64,000 nucleotides of DNA from Rhizobiales bacterium PAR1 (lineage in GTDB: Bacteria; Pseudomonadota; Alphaproteobacteria; Rhizobiales; Beijerinckiaceae). The stretch's first letter is position 1. Each line of letters begins with the position of its first letter. The position numbers and the translations under genes were made by a program. Of this stretch, positions 48,631-62,140 are shown in pieces. The notes beneath the pieces were generated by a model. It worked only from the letters and a program-made list of their open reading frames with translations, made no database searches and was not told the origin of the DNA. The stretch is from assembly GCA_002256205.1 (NCBI GenBank), contig NKIW01000001.1:62001-126000 (forward strand), written 5' to 3'.

Positions 48631-49077
48631 TCAGGCGAGCGGCGGAATGCGCAGCATCTGATGCGGGTAAATCTTGTCAGGATGGCTGAGCATCGGCTTG
48701 TTGGCTTCGAAGATCACCTCGTACTTCGCGCCCTTGCCCTTGCCATAATGCGTCTCGGCGATCTTCCAGAGCGTATCGCCCGACTTGACCTCATACATGG
48801 TCGCGGCCGGCACTTCCTGCGCGACGATCAGCTTCGATTCGACTTCCGATACGCCCATGGTGTTGCCGAGTGCGAGGATGATCTTCTCGGCTTCGGCGGT
48901 ATTGGTGGTCGAGCCGCCAACCGTGATCTTGTTGCCAGAAACCTGAATATCGAGCCCATCGACATTAAGCCCGTGCTTGGCGACTTCCTTGGCAAGCTCG
49001 TCAGCCGGTGCGGCCTGCGCTTCGCTCGCGCCGAAGACCTTGTGGCCGACGGACTTGATGAAATTGAAAAGACCCAT
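48631..49077 (-). CDS. BON and LysM domain protein, Kbp (YgaU)-like
   Basis: A protein of about 148 residues starting MGLFNFIKSVGHKVFG. It has an N-terminal BON domain (LNVDGLDIQVSGNKITVGGS, about residues 37-90) and a C-terminal LysM domain (MYEVKSGDTLWKIAETHYGK to MLRIPPLA). This is the architecture of E. coli Kbp (YgaU), a cytoplasmic potassium-binding protein, so a similar role is likely. No signal peptide is present. It is the first core gene after the integrated element. Confidence 0.9.
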   Translation of the reverse strand: MGLFNFIKSVGHKVFGASEAQAAPADELAKEVAKHGLNVDGLDIQVSGNKITVGGSTTNTAEAEKIILALGNTMGVSEVESKLIVAQEVPAATMYEVKSGDTLWKIAETHYGKGKGAKYEVIFEANKPMLSHPDKIYPHQMLRIPPLA

Positions 49078-49270
49078 GAAAACCTCCCACAAAGGGCTCA
49101 AGGCTGAACCCGGTTAACGAGTTATTCCTTCACGCGCCCCGAAACAAGGCCCGGCACGGATTGAACGCAAACCTTGCGGGAATTTTTCACCACGCCGAAC
49201 AGCTTGCCTCGCATCCCCAGACGATTCCGGCTAAATCGCATTCTCAAGAGATTTGGGTGAGGGAAAACCG

Positions 49271-50635
49271 ATGGCGAACGCGCGGCGCATTCTCGGGATC
49301 GTTCTGGCGGCAGGTGAGGGCACGCGGATGAAATCCGCCCGGCCCAAGGTGCTCCATGAGGTCGCGGGGCTCAGCCTTGTCGGTCATGCGCTGACCGCGG
49401 CCCACAAGGCTGGCGTCACCGATCTGGCCGCTGTCATCGGGCCGGATCGTGCGGATGTCGCAGCAGAAGTGGGGCGTCTCGTGCCCAGCGCGAAGGTCTT
49501 CGAGCAGCGCGACAGGCGCGGCACGGCCCATGCCGTATTGCAGGCCGAATCGGTGCTCGCCAAGGGTTTTGATGCCGTGGTCATTCTCTTTGGCGATACG
49601 CCGCTGGTGCGCCCCGAGACCATTAGCGCGCTGGGCGAGGCGGTGCAGGGCAACAATGCGATCGCCGTCATGGGCTTCACCGCGAAAGACCCAACCGGCT
49701 ATGGCCGCCTGATCACCAGCGGCGCTTCGCTGGAAGCGATCCGCGAGCACAAGGATGCCACTGACGCCGAACGGGAAATCCGCCTCTCCAACGGCGGGCT
49801 GATGGCGCTGCGCGGCGATATCGCGCTCGACCTCCTGAAATCCGTTGGCAGTGCCAATGCGCAGAACGAATTCTACCTCACCGATTGTGTCGCGCTGGCG
49901 CGGCAGCGCGGTCTCGGTGCTTCGATAGTCGAGGTGCCTGAAGAGGAAGCGCAGGGCGTCAATGATCGCGTCCAGCTCGCTGCCGCCGAAGCCGTGCTCC
50001 AGCGCCGCCTGCGTGAGTCTCATATGCGCAATGGCGTGACGCTGATCGCGCCGGAAACCGTGTTCTTTGCGCTTGATACCGTGATCGCCCGCGATGTTCT
50101 CATCGAACCGAATGTCGTTTTCGGCCCGGGCGTTATCATCGAGGAAGGTGCGGTGATCCATGCCTTCAGCCATCTCGAAGGTGCGAAGGTCGGCGCCAAA
50201 GCCACCGTCGGCCCCTTCGCGCGACTCCGGCCCGGTGCGGATCTGGGTGCAAAAGCCAAGGTCGGCAATTTCGTTGAAATCAAGAACGTCGATCTCGGCG
50301 CGGGCGCCAAGGTCAGCCATCTTACCTATCTCGGGGATGCCTCGGTCGGTGCCGAGGCGAATATCGGCGCAGGCACCATCACCTGTAATTACGATGGCTT
50401 CCGCAAGTTCAGGACGACCATTGGCGCCAATGCCTTCATAGGCTCGAACTCGGCGCTTGTCGCGCCCGTGACGATCGGCGATGGCGCCTTTGTCGGCTCG
50501 GGCTCTGTCGTGACGAAAGATGTTCCGGCGGATGCGCTGGCCGTGGCACGCGGCCATCAGATCACGAAGGAACGCTGGGCGGTGAGCTTCCGCGCCCGTC
50601 CGGAGAACGTGGCAAAGGCGAAGAAAGATCGCTGA
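49271..50635 (+). CDS. glmU: Bifunctional N-acetylglucosamine-1-phosphate uridyltransferase/glucosamine-1-phosphate acetyltransferase
   Basis: A protein of about 454 residues that makes UDP-GlcNAc. The N-terminal pyrophosphorylase domain has LAAGEGTRMKSARPKVLHEV and FGDTPLVRPE; the C-terminal left-handed beta-helix acetyltransferase domain has GPFARLRPGADLGAKAKVGN and GAGTITCNYDGFRK. The start MANARR follows GAGGGAAAACC; the ORF-track start is six codons longer. glmS, the first enzyme of the same pathway, follows on the same strand after 131 bases. Confidence 0.97.
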   Translation: MANARRILGIVLAAGEGTRMKSARPKVLHEVAGLSLVGHALTAAHKAGVTDLAAVIGPDRADVAAEVGRLVPSAKVFEQRDRRGTAHAVLQAESVLAKGFDAVVILFGDTPLVRPETISALGEAVQGNNAIAVMGFTAKDPTGYGRLITSGASLEAIREHKDATDAEREIRLSNGGLMALRGDIALDLLKSVGSANAQNEFYLTDCVALARQRGLGASIVEVPEEEAQGVNDRVQLAAAEAVLQRRLRESHMRNGVTLIAPETVFFALDTVIARDVLIEPNVVFGPGVIIEEGAVIHAFSHLEGAKVGAKATVGPFARLRPGADLGAKAKVGNFVEIKNVDLGAGAKVSHLTYLGDASVGAEANIGAGTITCNYDGFRKFRTTIGANAFIGSNSALVAPVTIGDGAFVGSGSVVTKDVPADALAVARGHQITKERWAVSFRARPENVAKAKKDR

Positions 50636-50766
50636 TCAGTATCGCCTCCGCTGGCATACCGCGTGCACGCGCACCGGTCACAAACGGTATTTCAACGTGA
50701 TTTGTGCCATTCCTTGCGGGCTGGCACTGAATACGCCATCGGGATTCGCTTCAAAAAGGGACTGAT

Positions 50767-52593
<1,827 letters not shown>

Positions 52594-52621
52594 CGCCGGC
52601 CCACGCCAAGGCTCTGAAACG

Positions 52622-52648
52622 AAAAACCCCGCCAATCGGCGGGGTTTT
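52622..52648. terminator. Bidirectional terminator between glmS and mcp
   Basis: AAAACCCCGCC-AATC-GGCGGGGTTTT, with A and T tracts on both sides. It serves glmS on the plus strand and the convergent chemoreceptor gene on the minus strand. Confidence 0.92.
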
Positions 52649-52672
52649 GTTTGTTCTACTCGATAAGTGGCC

Positions 52673-54349
52673 TCAGGCGGCACGCACCTTATCGAGGAAG
52701 CCTTTCATTTCATCGCGCAAACGCTGCGACTGCGAGGACATGACATCCGAGGAGGCGAGGACGCGCCCGGCCACCTGCGTTGCCTCCTGCGCTGCCGTGC
52801 TCACCACTGTGATGCTGCTCGAAACTTCACCGGTACCCTGCGAGGCCTGCTGCACATTGCGGGCGATTTCCTGCGTCGCGGAGCCCTGTTCGGCAACGGC
52901 CATGGCGGTACGGGAAGCCATATCGTTGATCTTGCGGATGGCATCGGTGATTTCGGTAATGACGGTCGTCGCCGCCGAGGTGGCGTTCTGGATTTCCGTG
53001 ATCTGGCCGGAAATCTCCTGTGTCGCCTTGGCGGTCTGGGAGGCGAGTTCCTTGACTTCCGAGGCAACCACCGCGAAGCCGCGTCCAGCTTCACCAGCGC
53101 GCGCAGCCTCAATGGTGGCGTTCAGTGCCAGCAGGTTGGTCTGGCCCGCGATTTCCTGAATCATGCCGACAATTGCGCCGATTTTCTGGGTCGCAGCGGT
53201 CAGTTCCGAAACCTTTTCGATCGTGCGATCAGCCTTGACGGCGGCATCGCCTGACATTTCGCTGGAGAAACGGACCTGGCGACTGATTTCCTCGACCGAA
53301 GCCGAAAGCTCTTCGGTTGCAGCGGCCAACGAATGCACGTTTACCGAGGTCTGTTCGGATGCCGTGGACACCGAAAGCGCCTTCTGGCTCGTCTGTTCGG
53401 AAGTCCGCGTCATAACCTGTGCCGAAGATTGCAGTTCCTGGGCATGGCCGACAAGCTCATGGACGATCCCGCCGACGCTCTCTTCGAACGCCTGCGCGAT
53501 CGCCGCCATGGCGTCGCGCTTGTCCGTCTCGGCCTGTTCGCGATCTGCATCGCGCTGATGCGCAAGCGCCTGTCGCTCGGCCGCATTGGTTCGGAACACT
53601 TCGAGCGAGGACAAAAGATTGCCAATTTCGCTGATACGGCTCTTCCCTTGCGTTCCGATATCGAGATTACCCTCAGCCAGCGAGGTCATGGCACGTGTAG
53701 TGGCGGCTAGTGGACCGGTAACGTAGACCTTGCAAAGTAGGAAATAGGCCGAGAAGAGGAAGGCTGTAAGCCCAAGCGCCAACCAGTTGAGTCTTGCCGC
53801 TACGCCAGCAATTTCAGAGCCCTGCGCGGTTTCCTCCGCACTAGCCTTCTCGATGGCGTCGGAGGCAACGGACATCTCCTTCTCAAGCGCTTCGAAGGCT
53901 TTCATAAATGCGGGGAGGGCACTTCGTGCATCTTCCGGCTTGCCTGCAACGCCGAGGGCGACAAGTTTTTCCGCATTGGTGACATAGTCATTGAGTGGTG
54001 CTTTGAGCCTCGAAAGTGCATCCTTGACGTTGGCGGGAAGCGCCAGCTTGTCCTGTGCCTGAATGGCTTCGCGAAAGATCTGCGCCGACTTCTTGAGGTC
54101 GTCTCGCGCTTCGACCACGATGTCCGACTGATCGGTCGTCACCGCATAAAGCGCTCTGAAGACAGTACCGCGCAAATTATCGTGCATCATGTCCGCCGTC
54201 ATATGCTGGCGGAGGGAGGTCACGAGCGTTTCCATGCGCTTGCCGCTCTCTTCGAAAGAAGCTGAAGTGCGGAAACTGGCGGCAGCACTCACGAGGCCTC
54301 CCGCTAGAGCAACACCACAGGCAAAACCGACAATGGATTGCAGCTTCAT
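52673..54349 (-). CDS. Methyl-accepting chemotaxis protein
   Basis: A receptor of about 558 residues: N-terminal transmembrane helix ([20 protein letters not shown]), a periplasmic helical sensor domain of about 165 residues, a second membrane helix ([20 protein letters not shown]), a HAMP domain, and a long cytoplasmic coiled coil containing the signalling hairpin tip ([20 protein letters not shown] then [15 protein letters not shown]). The start MKLQSIVG removes eight residues from the ORF track. The ligand is unknown. No che genes are near, so it is an orphan receptor. Confidence 0.95.
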   Translation of the reverse strand: MKLQSIVGFACGVALAGGLVSAAASFRTSASFEESGKRMETLVTSLRQHMTADMMHDNLRGTVFRALYAVTTDQSDIVVEARDDLKKSAQIFREAIQAQDKLALPANVKDALSRLKAPLNDYVTNAEKLVALGVAGKPEDARSALPAFMKAFEALEKEMSVASDAIEKASAEETAQGSEIAGVAARLNWLALGLTAFLFSAYFLLCKVYVTGPLAATTRAMTSLAEGNLDIGTQGKSRISEIGNLLSSLEVFRTNAAERQALAHQRDADREQAETDKRDAMAAIAQAFEESVGGIVHELVGHAQELQSSAQVMTRTSEQTSQKALSVSTASEQTSVNVHSLAAATEELSASVEEISRQVRFSSEMSGDAAVKADRTIEKVSELTAATQKIGAIVGMIQEIAGQTNLLALNATIEAARAGEAGRGFAVVASEVKELASQTAKATQEISGQITEIQNATSAATTVITEITDAIRKINDMASRTAMAVAEQGSATQEIARNVQQASQGTGEVSSSITVVSTAAQEATQVAGRVLASSDVMSSQSQRLRDEMKGFLDKVRAA

Positions 54350-54474
54350 TTCGGCTTCTCCCGATAACTTCAACGGAAGGAGACAAGCACCGCTTGATTA
54401 AAATACCATTAGATTTTGAGACAAATCAAAAAGCATAGCTCTGGAAACAAACTTGTTACGATATCAAAACAGCA

Positions 54475-54501
54475 AAATGGGCGCCGGAGCGCCCATTTTT
54501 T
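54475..54501 (-). terminator. Terminator downstream of gltA
   Basis: AAATGGGCGC-CGGA-GCGCCCATTT flanked by A and T tracts; on the minus strand it follows gltA by about 60 bases and precedes the chemoreceptor gene. Confidence 0.85.
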
Positions 54502-54561
54502 AAGCAGATTAAGAGTAGCTGAAAAGTTCCGGTTCCACATTTCCGCGAAACCGGTCTCAAC

Positions 54562-55854
54562 TCAGCGGCGCTGCGCCATCGGCGTGTATTCGCGGCGCGG
54601 CTCACCTGTGTAGAGCTGACGCGGGCGACCGATGCGCTGACCTGGATCCTCGATCATTTCCTTCCACTGGCCGATCCAGCCGACAGTTCGCGCGAGCGCA
54701 AACAGCACGGTGAACATGTCGGTCGGGAAACCCATCGCCTTGAGGGTGATGCCCGAATAGAAATCGATGTTCGGATAGAGCTTCTTCTCGATGAAGTAGG
54801 GGTCCGACAGCGCGATGCGCTCGAGTTCCACTGCCACGTCGAGCAGCGGATCGTCCTTGATGCCGAGTTCGTTGAGAACCTCGTGGCAGGTCTTCTGCAT
54901 GATCTTCGCGCGCGGATCATAGTTCTTGTAGACGCGATGGCCGAAGCCCATCAGGCGGAACGGATCGTTCTTGTCCTTCGCCTTGGCGATATACTTCGGA
55001 ATGTTGTCGACATGGCCGATCTCCTGCAGCATCTGCAGGGCGGCTTCGTTCGCGCCACCATGCGCCGGGCCCCAGAGGCAGGCGATGCCGGCCGCGATGC
55101 AGGCGAACGGGTTCGCGCCCGACGAGCCCGCGAGGCGGACAGTCGAGGTCGAGGCGTTCTGCTCGTGATCGGCGTGCAGGATGAAGATACGGTCGAGCGC
55201 ACGGCTCAGAACAGGGTTCACCTTGTACTCTTCGCACGGCACGGCAAAGCACATGCGCAGGAAGTTCGAGGTGTAATCGAGATCGTTCTTCGGATACACG
55301 AACGGCTGGCCGATCGAGTACTTGAACGCCATTGCTGCAAGCGTCGGCATCTTGGCGATCATCCGCATCGAGGCGACCATGCGCTGATACGGGTCCGAGA
55401 TGTCAGTCGAGTCGTGGTAGAAAGCCGACATAGCGCCAACCGAAGCCACCATCACCGCCATCGGGTGCGCGTCGCGGCGGAAACCCTGGAAGAAGCGCAT
55501 CATCTGCTCATGCACCATGGTGTGGCGCGTGACGCGATAATCAAAATCTGCCTTCTGGGTCGGGGTCGGAAGCTCCCCATAAAGCAGCAGGTAGCAGCTC
55601 TCGAGGAAGTCACCATGTTCGGCAAGCTGCTCGATCGGGTAGCCGCGATACAGCAACACACCTTCGTCACCATCAATATAGGTGATCTTGGATTCGCACG
55701 CCGCGGTGGACGTGAAACCGGGATCATAGGTGAACATGCCGGTCTGGGCATAGAGCTTGCCGATATCGACAACCGCCGGCCCGATGGTGCCCTCTTTAAC
55801 CGGAAGATCGATGACCTTGTCATCCACCTTCAGGGAAGTCGTGTGCGCGGTCAT
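54562..55854 (-). CDS. gltA: Citrate synthase (type II)
   Basis: A 430-residue TCA-cycle enzyme. Catalytic segments are visible: [20 protein letters not shown] (His), [15 protein letters not shown] (His), [18 protein letters not shown], and [20 protein letters not shown] (Asp region nearby). The N-terminal domain with [20 protein letters not shown] is characteristic of the NADH-sensitive hexameric type II enzymes of Gram-negative bacteria. AGGAG precedes the ATG. A terminator follows the stop. Confidence 0.98.
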   Translation of the reverse strand: MTAHTTSLKVDDKVIDLPVKEGTIGPAVVDIGKLYAQTGMFTYDPGFTSTAACESKITYIDGDEGVLLYRGYPIEQLAEHGDFLESCYLLLYGELPTPTQKADFDYRVTRHTMVHEQMMRFFQGFRRDAHPMAVMVASVGAMSAFYHDSTDISDPYQRMVASMRMIAKMPTLAAMAFKYSIGQPFVYPKNDLDYTSNFLRMCFAVPCEEYKVNPVLSRALDRIFILHADHEQNASTSTVRLAGSSGANPFACIAAGIACLWGPAHGGANEAALQMLQEIGHVDNIPKYIAKAKDKNDPFRLMGFGHRVYKNYDPRAKIMQKTCHEVLNELGIKDDPLLDVAVELERIALSDPYFIEKKLYPNIDFYSGITLKAMGFPTDMFTVLFALARTVGWIGQWKEMIEDPGQRIGRPRQLYTGEPRREYTPMAQRR

Positions 55855-56077
55855 GGCAAACTCCTCTTCGATCCTTATCGCACGGATTTAGCACGGAGAT
55901 CACTCCGGAAAGACCCGCGACATATGGCGCTGGCAACGCGATTGTTGCAGTGCCGCATTTTCGTCCCAGAACCCCTAACTTAACATCTGTTCAGGTTCAA
56001 GTTCGGCTTCTGGCCAATAGGTCAAAACTGATGAAATCAGTGAACAGACTTTCGACGGATATGCACGTCAGGGTTGC

Positions 56078-57508
56078 TTAGAGGCAATCCATGATTCGAC
56101 CAAGGCTCTCCTCACGGCCGAGCACAACGAAAACGTCGAAAATACCCGGCGAGGTCGAGCGTCCCGTCAGCGCAGCGCGGAGCGGCTGTGCGAGCGCACC
56201 GAGCTTGAGCCCGGTCGCTTCCGCCTCGGCCCGCACAGCGGCTTCGAGGGTCGCAGCATCCCATGTCGCAGCGGCTTCGAGACGGGGCAGCAGCGCCCGG
56301 AGGACATCACGGCCTCCCTTGGCGAGAATGTCGGTCGCTTTCTCATCTGCCGCCAGCGGGCGTTGGGCAAAGAGGAACTTCGAGCCATCGACCAGTTCAA
56401 CGAGAGTTTTTGCGCGTTCCTTGAGGCCGGGCATCGCCGCCAGCCACTGCGCGCGGCGGGCAGGGGTCAGTTCCGCCAGCAGGGCCGGGCCACCTTCGGT
56501 ATGCGGCAGCATGGCTTCAATCGCCGCCAGCAATTCCGCGTCCCCGGTCTGGCGCATATAGTGACCGTTGATGTTCTCGAGCTTGGCAAAATCGAAGCGC
56601 GCTGGTGAACGGCCGACGTTCTTGAGATCGAACGCCGAAATCATCTCCTCGGTTGAGAAAATCTCCTGATCGCCATGGCTCCAGCCGAGACGGACGAGAT
56701 AATTCCTCAGCGCAATCGGCAAGTAGCCGAGCGCACGATAGGCATCGACCCCGAGCGCGCCATGGCGCTTCGAAAGCTTCGCGCCATCCGCCCCATGGAT
56801 CAACGGGATATGCGCCATCGCCGGCACTTTCCAGCCCATCGCCTGATAGATCTGCGTCTGGCGCGCGGCATTGGTGAGATGATCGTCGCCGCGCACAATG
56901 TGCGTCACGCCCGTATCGTGATCGTCAACCACCACGGCAAGCATATAGGTCGGATTGCCGTCCGAACGCAGCAGCACGAGATCATCAAGGTTGTCATTGG
57001 TCCAGGTCACCCGACCTTGCACGAGATCATCGACACTGGTCTCGCCGGTCAGCGGCGCCTTGAGGCGGATGACCGGCTTGAGGCCTGCGGCTTCTGCAGC
57101 GGCGCGATCCGCGTCCGAACGCTCGCGCCAGCGCCCGTCATAGCGCATCGGCTTGCCCTCGGCCTTGGCCTTCTCGCGCATCGCGTCGAGTTCCTCGGGC
57201 GTCGCATAGCAATGATAGGCGTTACCGCGCGCCAGCATCTCTTCGGCGACCTCCCGGTGCCGCGCGGCCCGCGCGAACTGGTAGGTCACCTCGCCATCCC
57301 AATCGAGACCGAGCCACTTGAGGCCATCGAGAATCGCATCGATCGCTTCAGGCGTTGAGCGCGCGCGATCCGTATCCTCAATGCGCAGCAGCATCTTGCC
57401 GCCGAGTTTCTTGGCGAGCAGCCAGTTGAACAGGGCCGTTCGCCCGCCACCGATATGCAGGAAGCCGGTGGGCGAGGGGGCAAAGCGGGTCACAACAGGA
57501 TCAGGCAT
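56078..57508 (-). CDS. gltX: Glutamyl-tRNA synthetase
   Basis: A class I synthetase of about 476 residues. It starts [20 protein letters not shown] with the HIGH-type signature HIGG, and carries the KMSKS-type KLSKRHG, the [11 protein letters not shown] active-site segment and the [25 protein letters not shown]-type block. Start at 57508 is fixed by the family N-terminus; the ORF track extends 120 residues upstream without support. Alphaproteobacterial enzymes often charge tRNA-Gln as well, which would need a GatCAB amidotransferase. It is divergent from comEC. Confidence 0.97.
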   Translation of the reverse strand: MPDPVVTRFAPSPTGFLHIGGGRTALFNWLLAKKLGGKMLLRIEDTDRARSTPEAIDAILDGLKWLGLDWDGEVTYQFARAARHREVAEEMLARGNAYHCYATPEELDAMREKAKAEGKPMRYDGRWRERSDADRAAAEAAGLKPVIRLKAPLTGETSVDDLVQGRVTWTNDNLDDLVLLRSDGNPTYMLAVVVDDHDTGVTHIVRGDDHLTNAARQTQIYQAMGWKVPAMAHIPLIHGADGAKLSKRHGALGVDAYRALGYLPIALRNYLVRLGWSHGDQEIFSTEEMISAFDLKNVGRSPARFDFAKLENINGHYMRQTGDAELLAAIEAMLPHTEGGPALLAELTPARRAQWLAAMPGLKERAKTLVELVDGSKFLFAQRPLAADEKATDILAKGGRDVLRALLPRLEAAATWDAATLEAAVRAEAEATGLKLGALAQPLRAALTGRSTSPGIFDVFVVLGREESLGRIMDCL

Positions 57509-57733
57509 CAGCAGCGCTCGAAATTCAGGTAAAGGAGGAAGAAAGGGCAGGGATTGGTAAGAATTGGTTCCGGGTCCGCATTGCGAACGGACAAGCCGCG
57601 ATCTAGCATCGCGCACCCCTGAACGAAAGCGGATTATGCACTCAACCCGCGCCAGAGACGGCATTTGCCCGAGGTTTTCCGCCTGTCCGCTGGCGTGGCA
57701 GATCTTCTCGCACGCCGGTTTCGGGAGAGTGAC

Positions 57734-60070
57734 GTGCCGCGCCCGCGCCTGACCCGTCCCGGCGCTGTGGTGGACGTGCTGCGCCCCGGCCTCGGGCTCG
57801 GTGATCGCACCGCGCTCGTCTATGCCGCCGTGCGCGGATGGCTCGTGGCCAATCTTGCGCGCGAACACGATTACCGCTCCGGTTTTGTCTGGCTGCCGGT
57901 CGCCTTCGGCCTCGGAATCCTGACCTATTTCGCTGCCGCTGAAGAGCCGAGCTTATGGGCCGGACCGCTTCTCGCGCTGATCACGTTCATGGCCCTGCGC
58001 CGCACGGAAGGCATCCCGCGCTTCCTGTGCCTCTCGTTGCTGATGGCCGCTTCGGGCTTCGCCGCCGGCGCCTTTCGCACAGCTCTCGTTGCAAGCCCGA
58101 TGCTCGACCGGGATCTCCTCGTGGAAGTCAAAGGCTTCGTTGAGGCCGTTGACGATTATCACGGCCGCCAACGCATGATCCTGCGCCCCACGGCGATGGA
58201 GAGTATTGCCGAGGCCGCCCTGCCGTTCCGTCTCCGGATCGGCGCGCCGGGGCGAAACGGCCCCCAGCCGGGTGATTTCGTGGTGCTGAAAGCGCGGCTC
58301 GCGCCCCCTTCGGAAGCCGCGCTGCCGGGCGGCTATGATTTCCGCCGCGAATCCTTCTTCCGCTCCACGGGCGGGGTCGGTTACGCCATCGGCCCGGCCC
58401 GAACCGAGGCGCCGCCGGGCGTGGCGCCGCTCACCTTACGCATCAACGCCGCGATCGACCGCTGGCGCAATGCCCTGACCGATCGTATCGCCCGCGCAAT
58501 CGGCGGGGATGCGGGCGCGCTTTCCGCCGCGCTGATCACCGGCAAGCGCGGCCTGATTTCCGAACCCACCAACGATGACCTGCGCGGCGCCGGGCTTTAT
58601 CATGTCGTCTCGATCTCTGGCCTGCACATGGTACTGGCAGCGGGCGTGCTCTTCTGGTCAATCCGCGCGCTGCTGGCGGCAATCCCGGCGGTTGCCCTGC
58701 GCCGTCCGATCAAGAAATACGCTGCCGGCGCAGCGATGTTCGGCGCCACCTTCTACTGCATCTTTTCCGGCAATGAGGTCGCCACCGAGCGTTCGCTGAT
58801 CATGACGCTGGTGATGCTCGGTGCGATTCTGGTGGATCGCCCGGCGCTCGCAATGCGCAACCTGGCGATTTCCGCGCTGATCGTCATGGCGCGAGAACCT
58901 GAATCCGTGCTCGGACCGAGCTTCCAGATGTCCTTTGCAGCCGTAGCCTGCCTGATCGCCGCCAATCAGGTCTGGCGGGAATGGAAGGCCGGTCACCCCG
59001 CCCCACCGCGCGGCCCGCTCGAAAGTTTCGGCCACAAGCTCCTGTTGTCGTTTCTCGGCATCGCCGCCACAACCATCGTCGCCACACTCGCGACCGCACC
59101 ATTCTCAGCCTACCACTTCCACCGCCTCAACCCCTACGGGATCATCGGCAATTCGCTCGGCATTCCCATGGTCTCGCTGATCGTGATGCCGGCTGCCGTC
59201 GCGGGTACGCTGCTCGTGCCTTTCGGCCTCGATGGCATTATCTGGACCATCATGGGCTATGGCGTCAGCGGCATGTTGATGGTCGCGCAATGGGTGGCGG
59301 CGATCGAAAACGCCAGCGTCACCGCTCCCAACATGGAAGGTCTGGCGTTCGGGCTGCTCGTCACGGGCCTCATCATTTTTGTCAGCCTTCGCACCAGCCT
59401 GCGTTGGCTCTCGTTAATCCCGCTGGCGCTTTGGCTCGTGCAACTGAGATCGCCCGATCTACCGGATATCGTTATTGATCCAACTGCCAGAATGGCGCTG
59501 ATCCGGGGTACGGATGATCGCTACCACGTTATGGCCGTTGGCACGCCGAGCAAATTCACGCTCTCGCAATGGTTGCCCGCCCTTGGCGATAACCGCACAG
59601 CAACCGACGCGAGCCTGCGCGACGGCGTTCGCTGTGACAAATCAGGCTGCATTGGACGTCTCAGGGACGGACGCCAGGTTGCTCTCGTTGCTCGCCTCGA
59701 CGCCTTGCGCGAGGACTGCGCCCGCGCTGATATCGTCATGACGCCACTTGCTACCATTGCCGCTTGCGATCGTGCCAAAATTCTCGCCCGCGATCATTTC
59801 GACCGCTACGGCGCCACCCGTGTTTCAACACGCACCGCGACAGACTGGCACCTTCAGACAACACTCGACCCGTCAACGGATCGTCCATGGCGTCGAAAAC
59901 CGAAATCCGCGCCTATCCTCCCGGCGAAAACCAGCATCGCCAGTGTTCCCTCAGAGCAGGAAACCGCGGAACCCGCCCCCAGACATCCCCGAAAACGCAT
60001 CCGCGAAGCAACTCCTCGTATGCCCGAAACGCTGGAAGATGATCCCGGCCTGACACCCCGCGCTCAGTAA
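57734..60070 (+). CDS. comEC: ComEC/Rec2-family DNA uptake channel protein
   Basis: A polytopic membrane protein of about 778 residues (801 from the TTG at 57665). GTG at 57734 has GGGAGAG just upstream and is preferred. Order: two or three N-terminal helices, a DUF4131/OB-like domain ([20 protein letters not shown]), the competence domain with [20 protein letters not shown] and [18 protein letters not shown], about eight more helices, and a soluble C-terminal part. That C-terminal part lacks the HxHxDH metal motif of the beta-lactamase-like domain in Bacillus ComEC, and ends in a basic/Pro-rich tail. It overlaps the convergent lexA gene by 7 bases. Confidence 0.92.
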   Translation: MPRPRLTRPGAVVDVLRPGLGLGDRTALVYAAVRGWLVANLAREHDYRSGFVWLPVAFGLGILTYFAAAEEPSLWAGPLLALITFMALRRTEGIPRFLCLSLLMAASGFAAGAFRTALVASPMLDRDLLVEVKGFVEAVDDYHGRQRMILRPTAMESIAEAALPFRLRIGAPGRNGPQPGDFVVLKARLAPPSEAALPGGYDFRRESFFRSTGGVGYAIGPARTEAPPGVAPLTLRINAAIDRWRNALTDRIARAIGGDAGALSAALITGKRGLISEPTNDDLRGAGLYHVVSISGLHMVLAAGVLFWSIRALLAAIPAVALRRPIKKYAAGAAMFGATFYCIFSGNEVATERSLIMTLVMLGAILVDRPALAMRNLAISALIVMAREPESVLGPSFQMSFAAVACLIAANQVWREWKAGHPAPPRGPLESFGHKLLLSFLGIAATTIVATLATAPFSAYHFHRLNPYGIIGNSLGIPMVSLIVMPAAVAGTLLVPFGLDGIIWTIMGYGVSGMLMVAQWVAAIENASVTAPNMEGLAFGLLVTGLIIFVSLRTSLRWLSLIPLALWLVQLRSPDLPDIVIDPTARMALIRGTDDRYHVMAVGTPSKFTLSQWLPALGDNRTATDASLRDGVRCDKSGCIGRLRDGRQVALVARLDALREDCARADIVMTPLATIAACDRAKILARDHFDRYGATRVSTRTATDWHLQTTLDPSTDRPWRRKPKSAPILPAKTSIASVPSEQETAEPAPRHPRKRIREATPRMPETLEDDPGLTPRAQ

Positions 60071-60774
60071 CGCCGCACGAGGCTGACAAGCCGGCCCTGA
60101 ACGCGCACGCGATCCGGTCCGAAAATCCGCGTTTCGTAATTGGGATTGGCCGCTTCGAGCGCCACGGATGCACCGCGCTTGCGCAACCGCTTCAGAGTGG
60201 CTTCCTCGTCATCGATCAACGCCACAACGATATCGCCGCTCTCCGCTGTCTCCTGCTTGCGGATCACCACGAGATCGCCGTCGAAAATCCCCGCCTCGAT
60301 CATCGAGTCACCGCGCACTTCCAGCGCATAATGTTCGCCATGGCTGAGAAAATCGGGCGAAACATCCACTGTATGGCTGCGACTCTGGATCGCGGAAATA
60401 GGCGTGCCCGCAGCAATACGTCCCATCACAGGGATCGCAATGGAACGCGATGGCTCCTGATCAACAGGAGGGGGAGCCGAGGAGGGGGTTCTGACCTTGC
60501 CAAGATCCCCCTCGATCACGCTCGGCGCAAAGCGCTGGCGACCGGGGCGCGGGACATGCGCATCCGGCAGGCGGATGACCTCCAGCGCCCGCGCGCGGTT
60601 GGGCAGACGGCGAATGAAGCCGCGTTCCTCCAACGCCAGAATGAGCCGATGAATGCCGGATTTCGACTTCAGATCCAGCGCTTCCTTCATTTCGTCGAAG
60701 GAGGGCGGAACACCATTCTCGGTCAGGCGCTCGTGGATGAAGCGCAGCAATTCAATCTGCTTCTTGGTGAGCAT
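60064..60774 (-). CDS. lexA: SOS repressor LexA
   Basis: A repressor of about 236 residues. The N-terminal winged helix ([20 protein letters not shown], then [20 protein letters not shown]) binds GTTC-N7-GTTC operators in alphaproteobacteria. The C-terminal S24 peptidase domain has the self-cleavage Ala-Gly in GRIAAGTPI, the catalytic Ser in [12 protein letters not shown] and Lys in EATLKRL. A linker of about 45 residues, long and Pro/Arg-rich, separates the domains as in other alphaproteobacteria. The operator with three GTTC half-sites lies upstream. Confidence 0.97.
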   Translation of the reverse strand: MLTKKQIELLRFIHERLTENGVPPSFDEMKEALDLKSKSGIHRLILALEERGFIRRLPNRARALEVIRLPDAHVPRPGRQRFAPSVIEGDLGKVRTPSSAPPPVDQEPSRSIAIPVMGRIAAGTPISAIQSRSHTVDVSPDFLSHGEHYALEVRGDSMIEAGIFDGDLVVIRKQETAESGDIVVALIDDEEATLKRLRKRGASVALEAANPNYETRIFGPDRVRVQGRLVSLVRRY

Positions 60775-60828
60775 AGACCCCGAACTCCCGCAGAATCGGT
60801 TAAAACAAAAGCGGAACACCTTTACCAT

Positions 60829-60854
60829 GTTCCGCCCATGTTCCGCAAGTGTTC
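60829..60854 (-). promoter_or_regulatory. LexA operator with three GTTC half-sites
   Basis: GTTC-CGCCCAT-GTTC-CGCAAGT-GTTC: three half-sites at exact 7-base spacing, giving two overlapping LexA boxes 55-80 bases upstream of the lexA start. It should mediate autorepression of lexA. The box orientation reads GTTC on the plus strand; LexA sites of this direct-repeat type work from either strand. Confidence 0.85.
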
Positions 60855-60907
60855 ACAAAAACAACCCTGAATTGCCGATCAAAAAATCAATCGGTTTTCG
60901 TGATGGG

Positions 60908-62140
60908 TCAGGTTTTGAGGATGCGGCAGGGGCTTCCGGTGGTGGCTTCTGGTGCAAAAGGGGGGCGGATCACGAGCGCCGAAGCGCCCGCATAAACCGA
61001 CAAGAGGGAAGAATCCTGGTCGCCCGGCGGTGTCGCGATAAGCCGCCCGTCGGCATCGCGCGTCAGCGTTGCGCGCAAGTAATCCTGCCGCTCATCATTG
61101 GCGGGCAGGGCGCGCCCGAGAAAGGCCGGCTCGCCCACATCTGCGCCGGCTTCGCCATCGCCCTGAAGCGCGGCCAGCAGCGGCATCAGAAAGAGCCGCG
61201 CGCACACCAGCGCCGAGACGGGATTGCCCGGCAGCCCGACGAGCAGAATCGCGCCAAGACGACCGAAATTCAACGGCTTTCCCGGCCTCATTGCAATTTT
61301 GTAGAAATCGAGCTTCGCACCACGGGCAGCCGCGACTGGACGAACGAGATCATGCTTGCCGACGGAGGCGCCGCCAATCGTCACCAGCACGTCCGCCGGC
61401 CAGCCTTCCGCCACATCAAAAGCCGCGTTGAGGCTCGACTCGGTGTCGCGCGCAATGCCAAGATCACGCACCTCGGCCCCAGCTGCGCGCGCCATGGCCG
61501 CAATCGCGAAGGCATTCGTGGCGACAATGGCATCGGGTGCACTGGTCGCGCCGGCCGCGACAAGTTCATCGCCCGTCGCGAGAATGGCCACGCGCGGGCG
61601 GCGAAACACCGGAATTTCCGCATGGTTCATCGCGCCCGCAAGTGCAATGCGCCCCGGCGTCAGGCGGAGGTGCGCACGAAGACCAATCTCGCCAGCCTTG
61701 AAATCGCGCCCGGCGCGCCGAACAAAGGTGCCCGGCGCAAGCGTGATTTCGCTGCACACCGTTCCCTCACGTGCGGCCGCACGTTCCTGCAACAGCACGG
61801 CATTCGCGCCCGGCGGGACAACAGCACCGGTAAAAATGCGGACGGCCTCTCCGGGCTGAACAGCCCCGGAAAAAGGGTGACCCGCCGCACTTTCACCGAT
61901 GAGGCGCAGGGGCTTTCCCGGCGGATCGGTGTCAGCGGCCTGCAAGGCGTAACCATCCATCGCCGAGACATCCGCTGGTGGCTGGCTGCGCAGGGCAACA
62001 AGATCACCCGCAAGCACGCGGCCATCGGCCTCAGCGACCGGAACCATCTCGACGTCTTTGGGAAAAGTCTCGGCAGCAGCGAGAATACGCACCAGCGCAT
62101 CCTCGACGGGCAGAAGCCCGGACCGCCCAGCGCCGGTCAC
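60908..62140 (-). CDS. moeA: Molybdopterin molybdenumtransferase MoeA
   Basis: A 410-residue enzyme that inserts molybdate into adenylated molybdopterin. Signatures are [12 protein letters not shown] (as [20 protein letters not shown]), [18 protein letters not shown] and [16 protein letters not shown], with [12 protein letters not shown] near the C-terminal part. Its GTG start overlaps the moaC stop (GTGA), so moaC-moeA are translationally coupled in the trpD-trpC-moaC-moeA cluster that precedes lexA. Confidence 0.96.
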   Translation of the reverse strand: MTGAGRSGLLPVEDALVRILAAAETFPKDVEMVPVAEADGRVLAGDLVALRSQPPADVSAMDGYALQAADTDPPGKPLRLIGESAAGHPFSGAVQPGEAVRIFTGAVVPPGANAVLLQERAAAREGTVCSEITLAPGTFVRRAGRDFKAGEIGLRAHLRLTPGRIALAGAMNHAEIPVFRRPRVAILATGDELVAAGATSAPDAIVATNAFAIAAMARAAGAEVRDLGIARDTESSLNAAFDVAEGWPADVLVTIGGASVGKHDLVRPVAAARGAKLDFYKIAMRPGKPLNFGRLGAILLVGLPGNPVSALVCARLFLMPLLAALQGDGEAGADVGEPAFLGRALPANDERQDYLRATLTRDADGRLIATPPGDQDSSLLSVYAGASALVIRPPFAPEATTGSPCRILKT

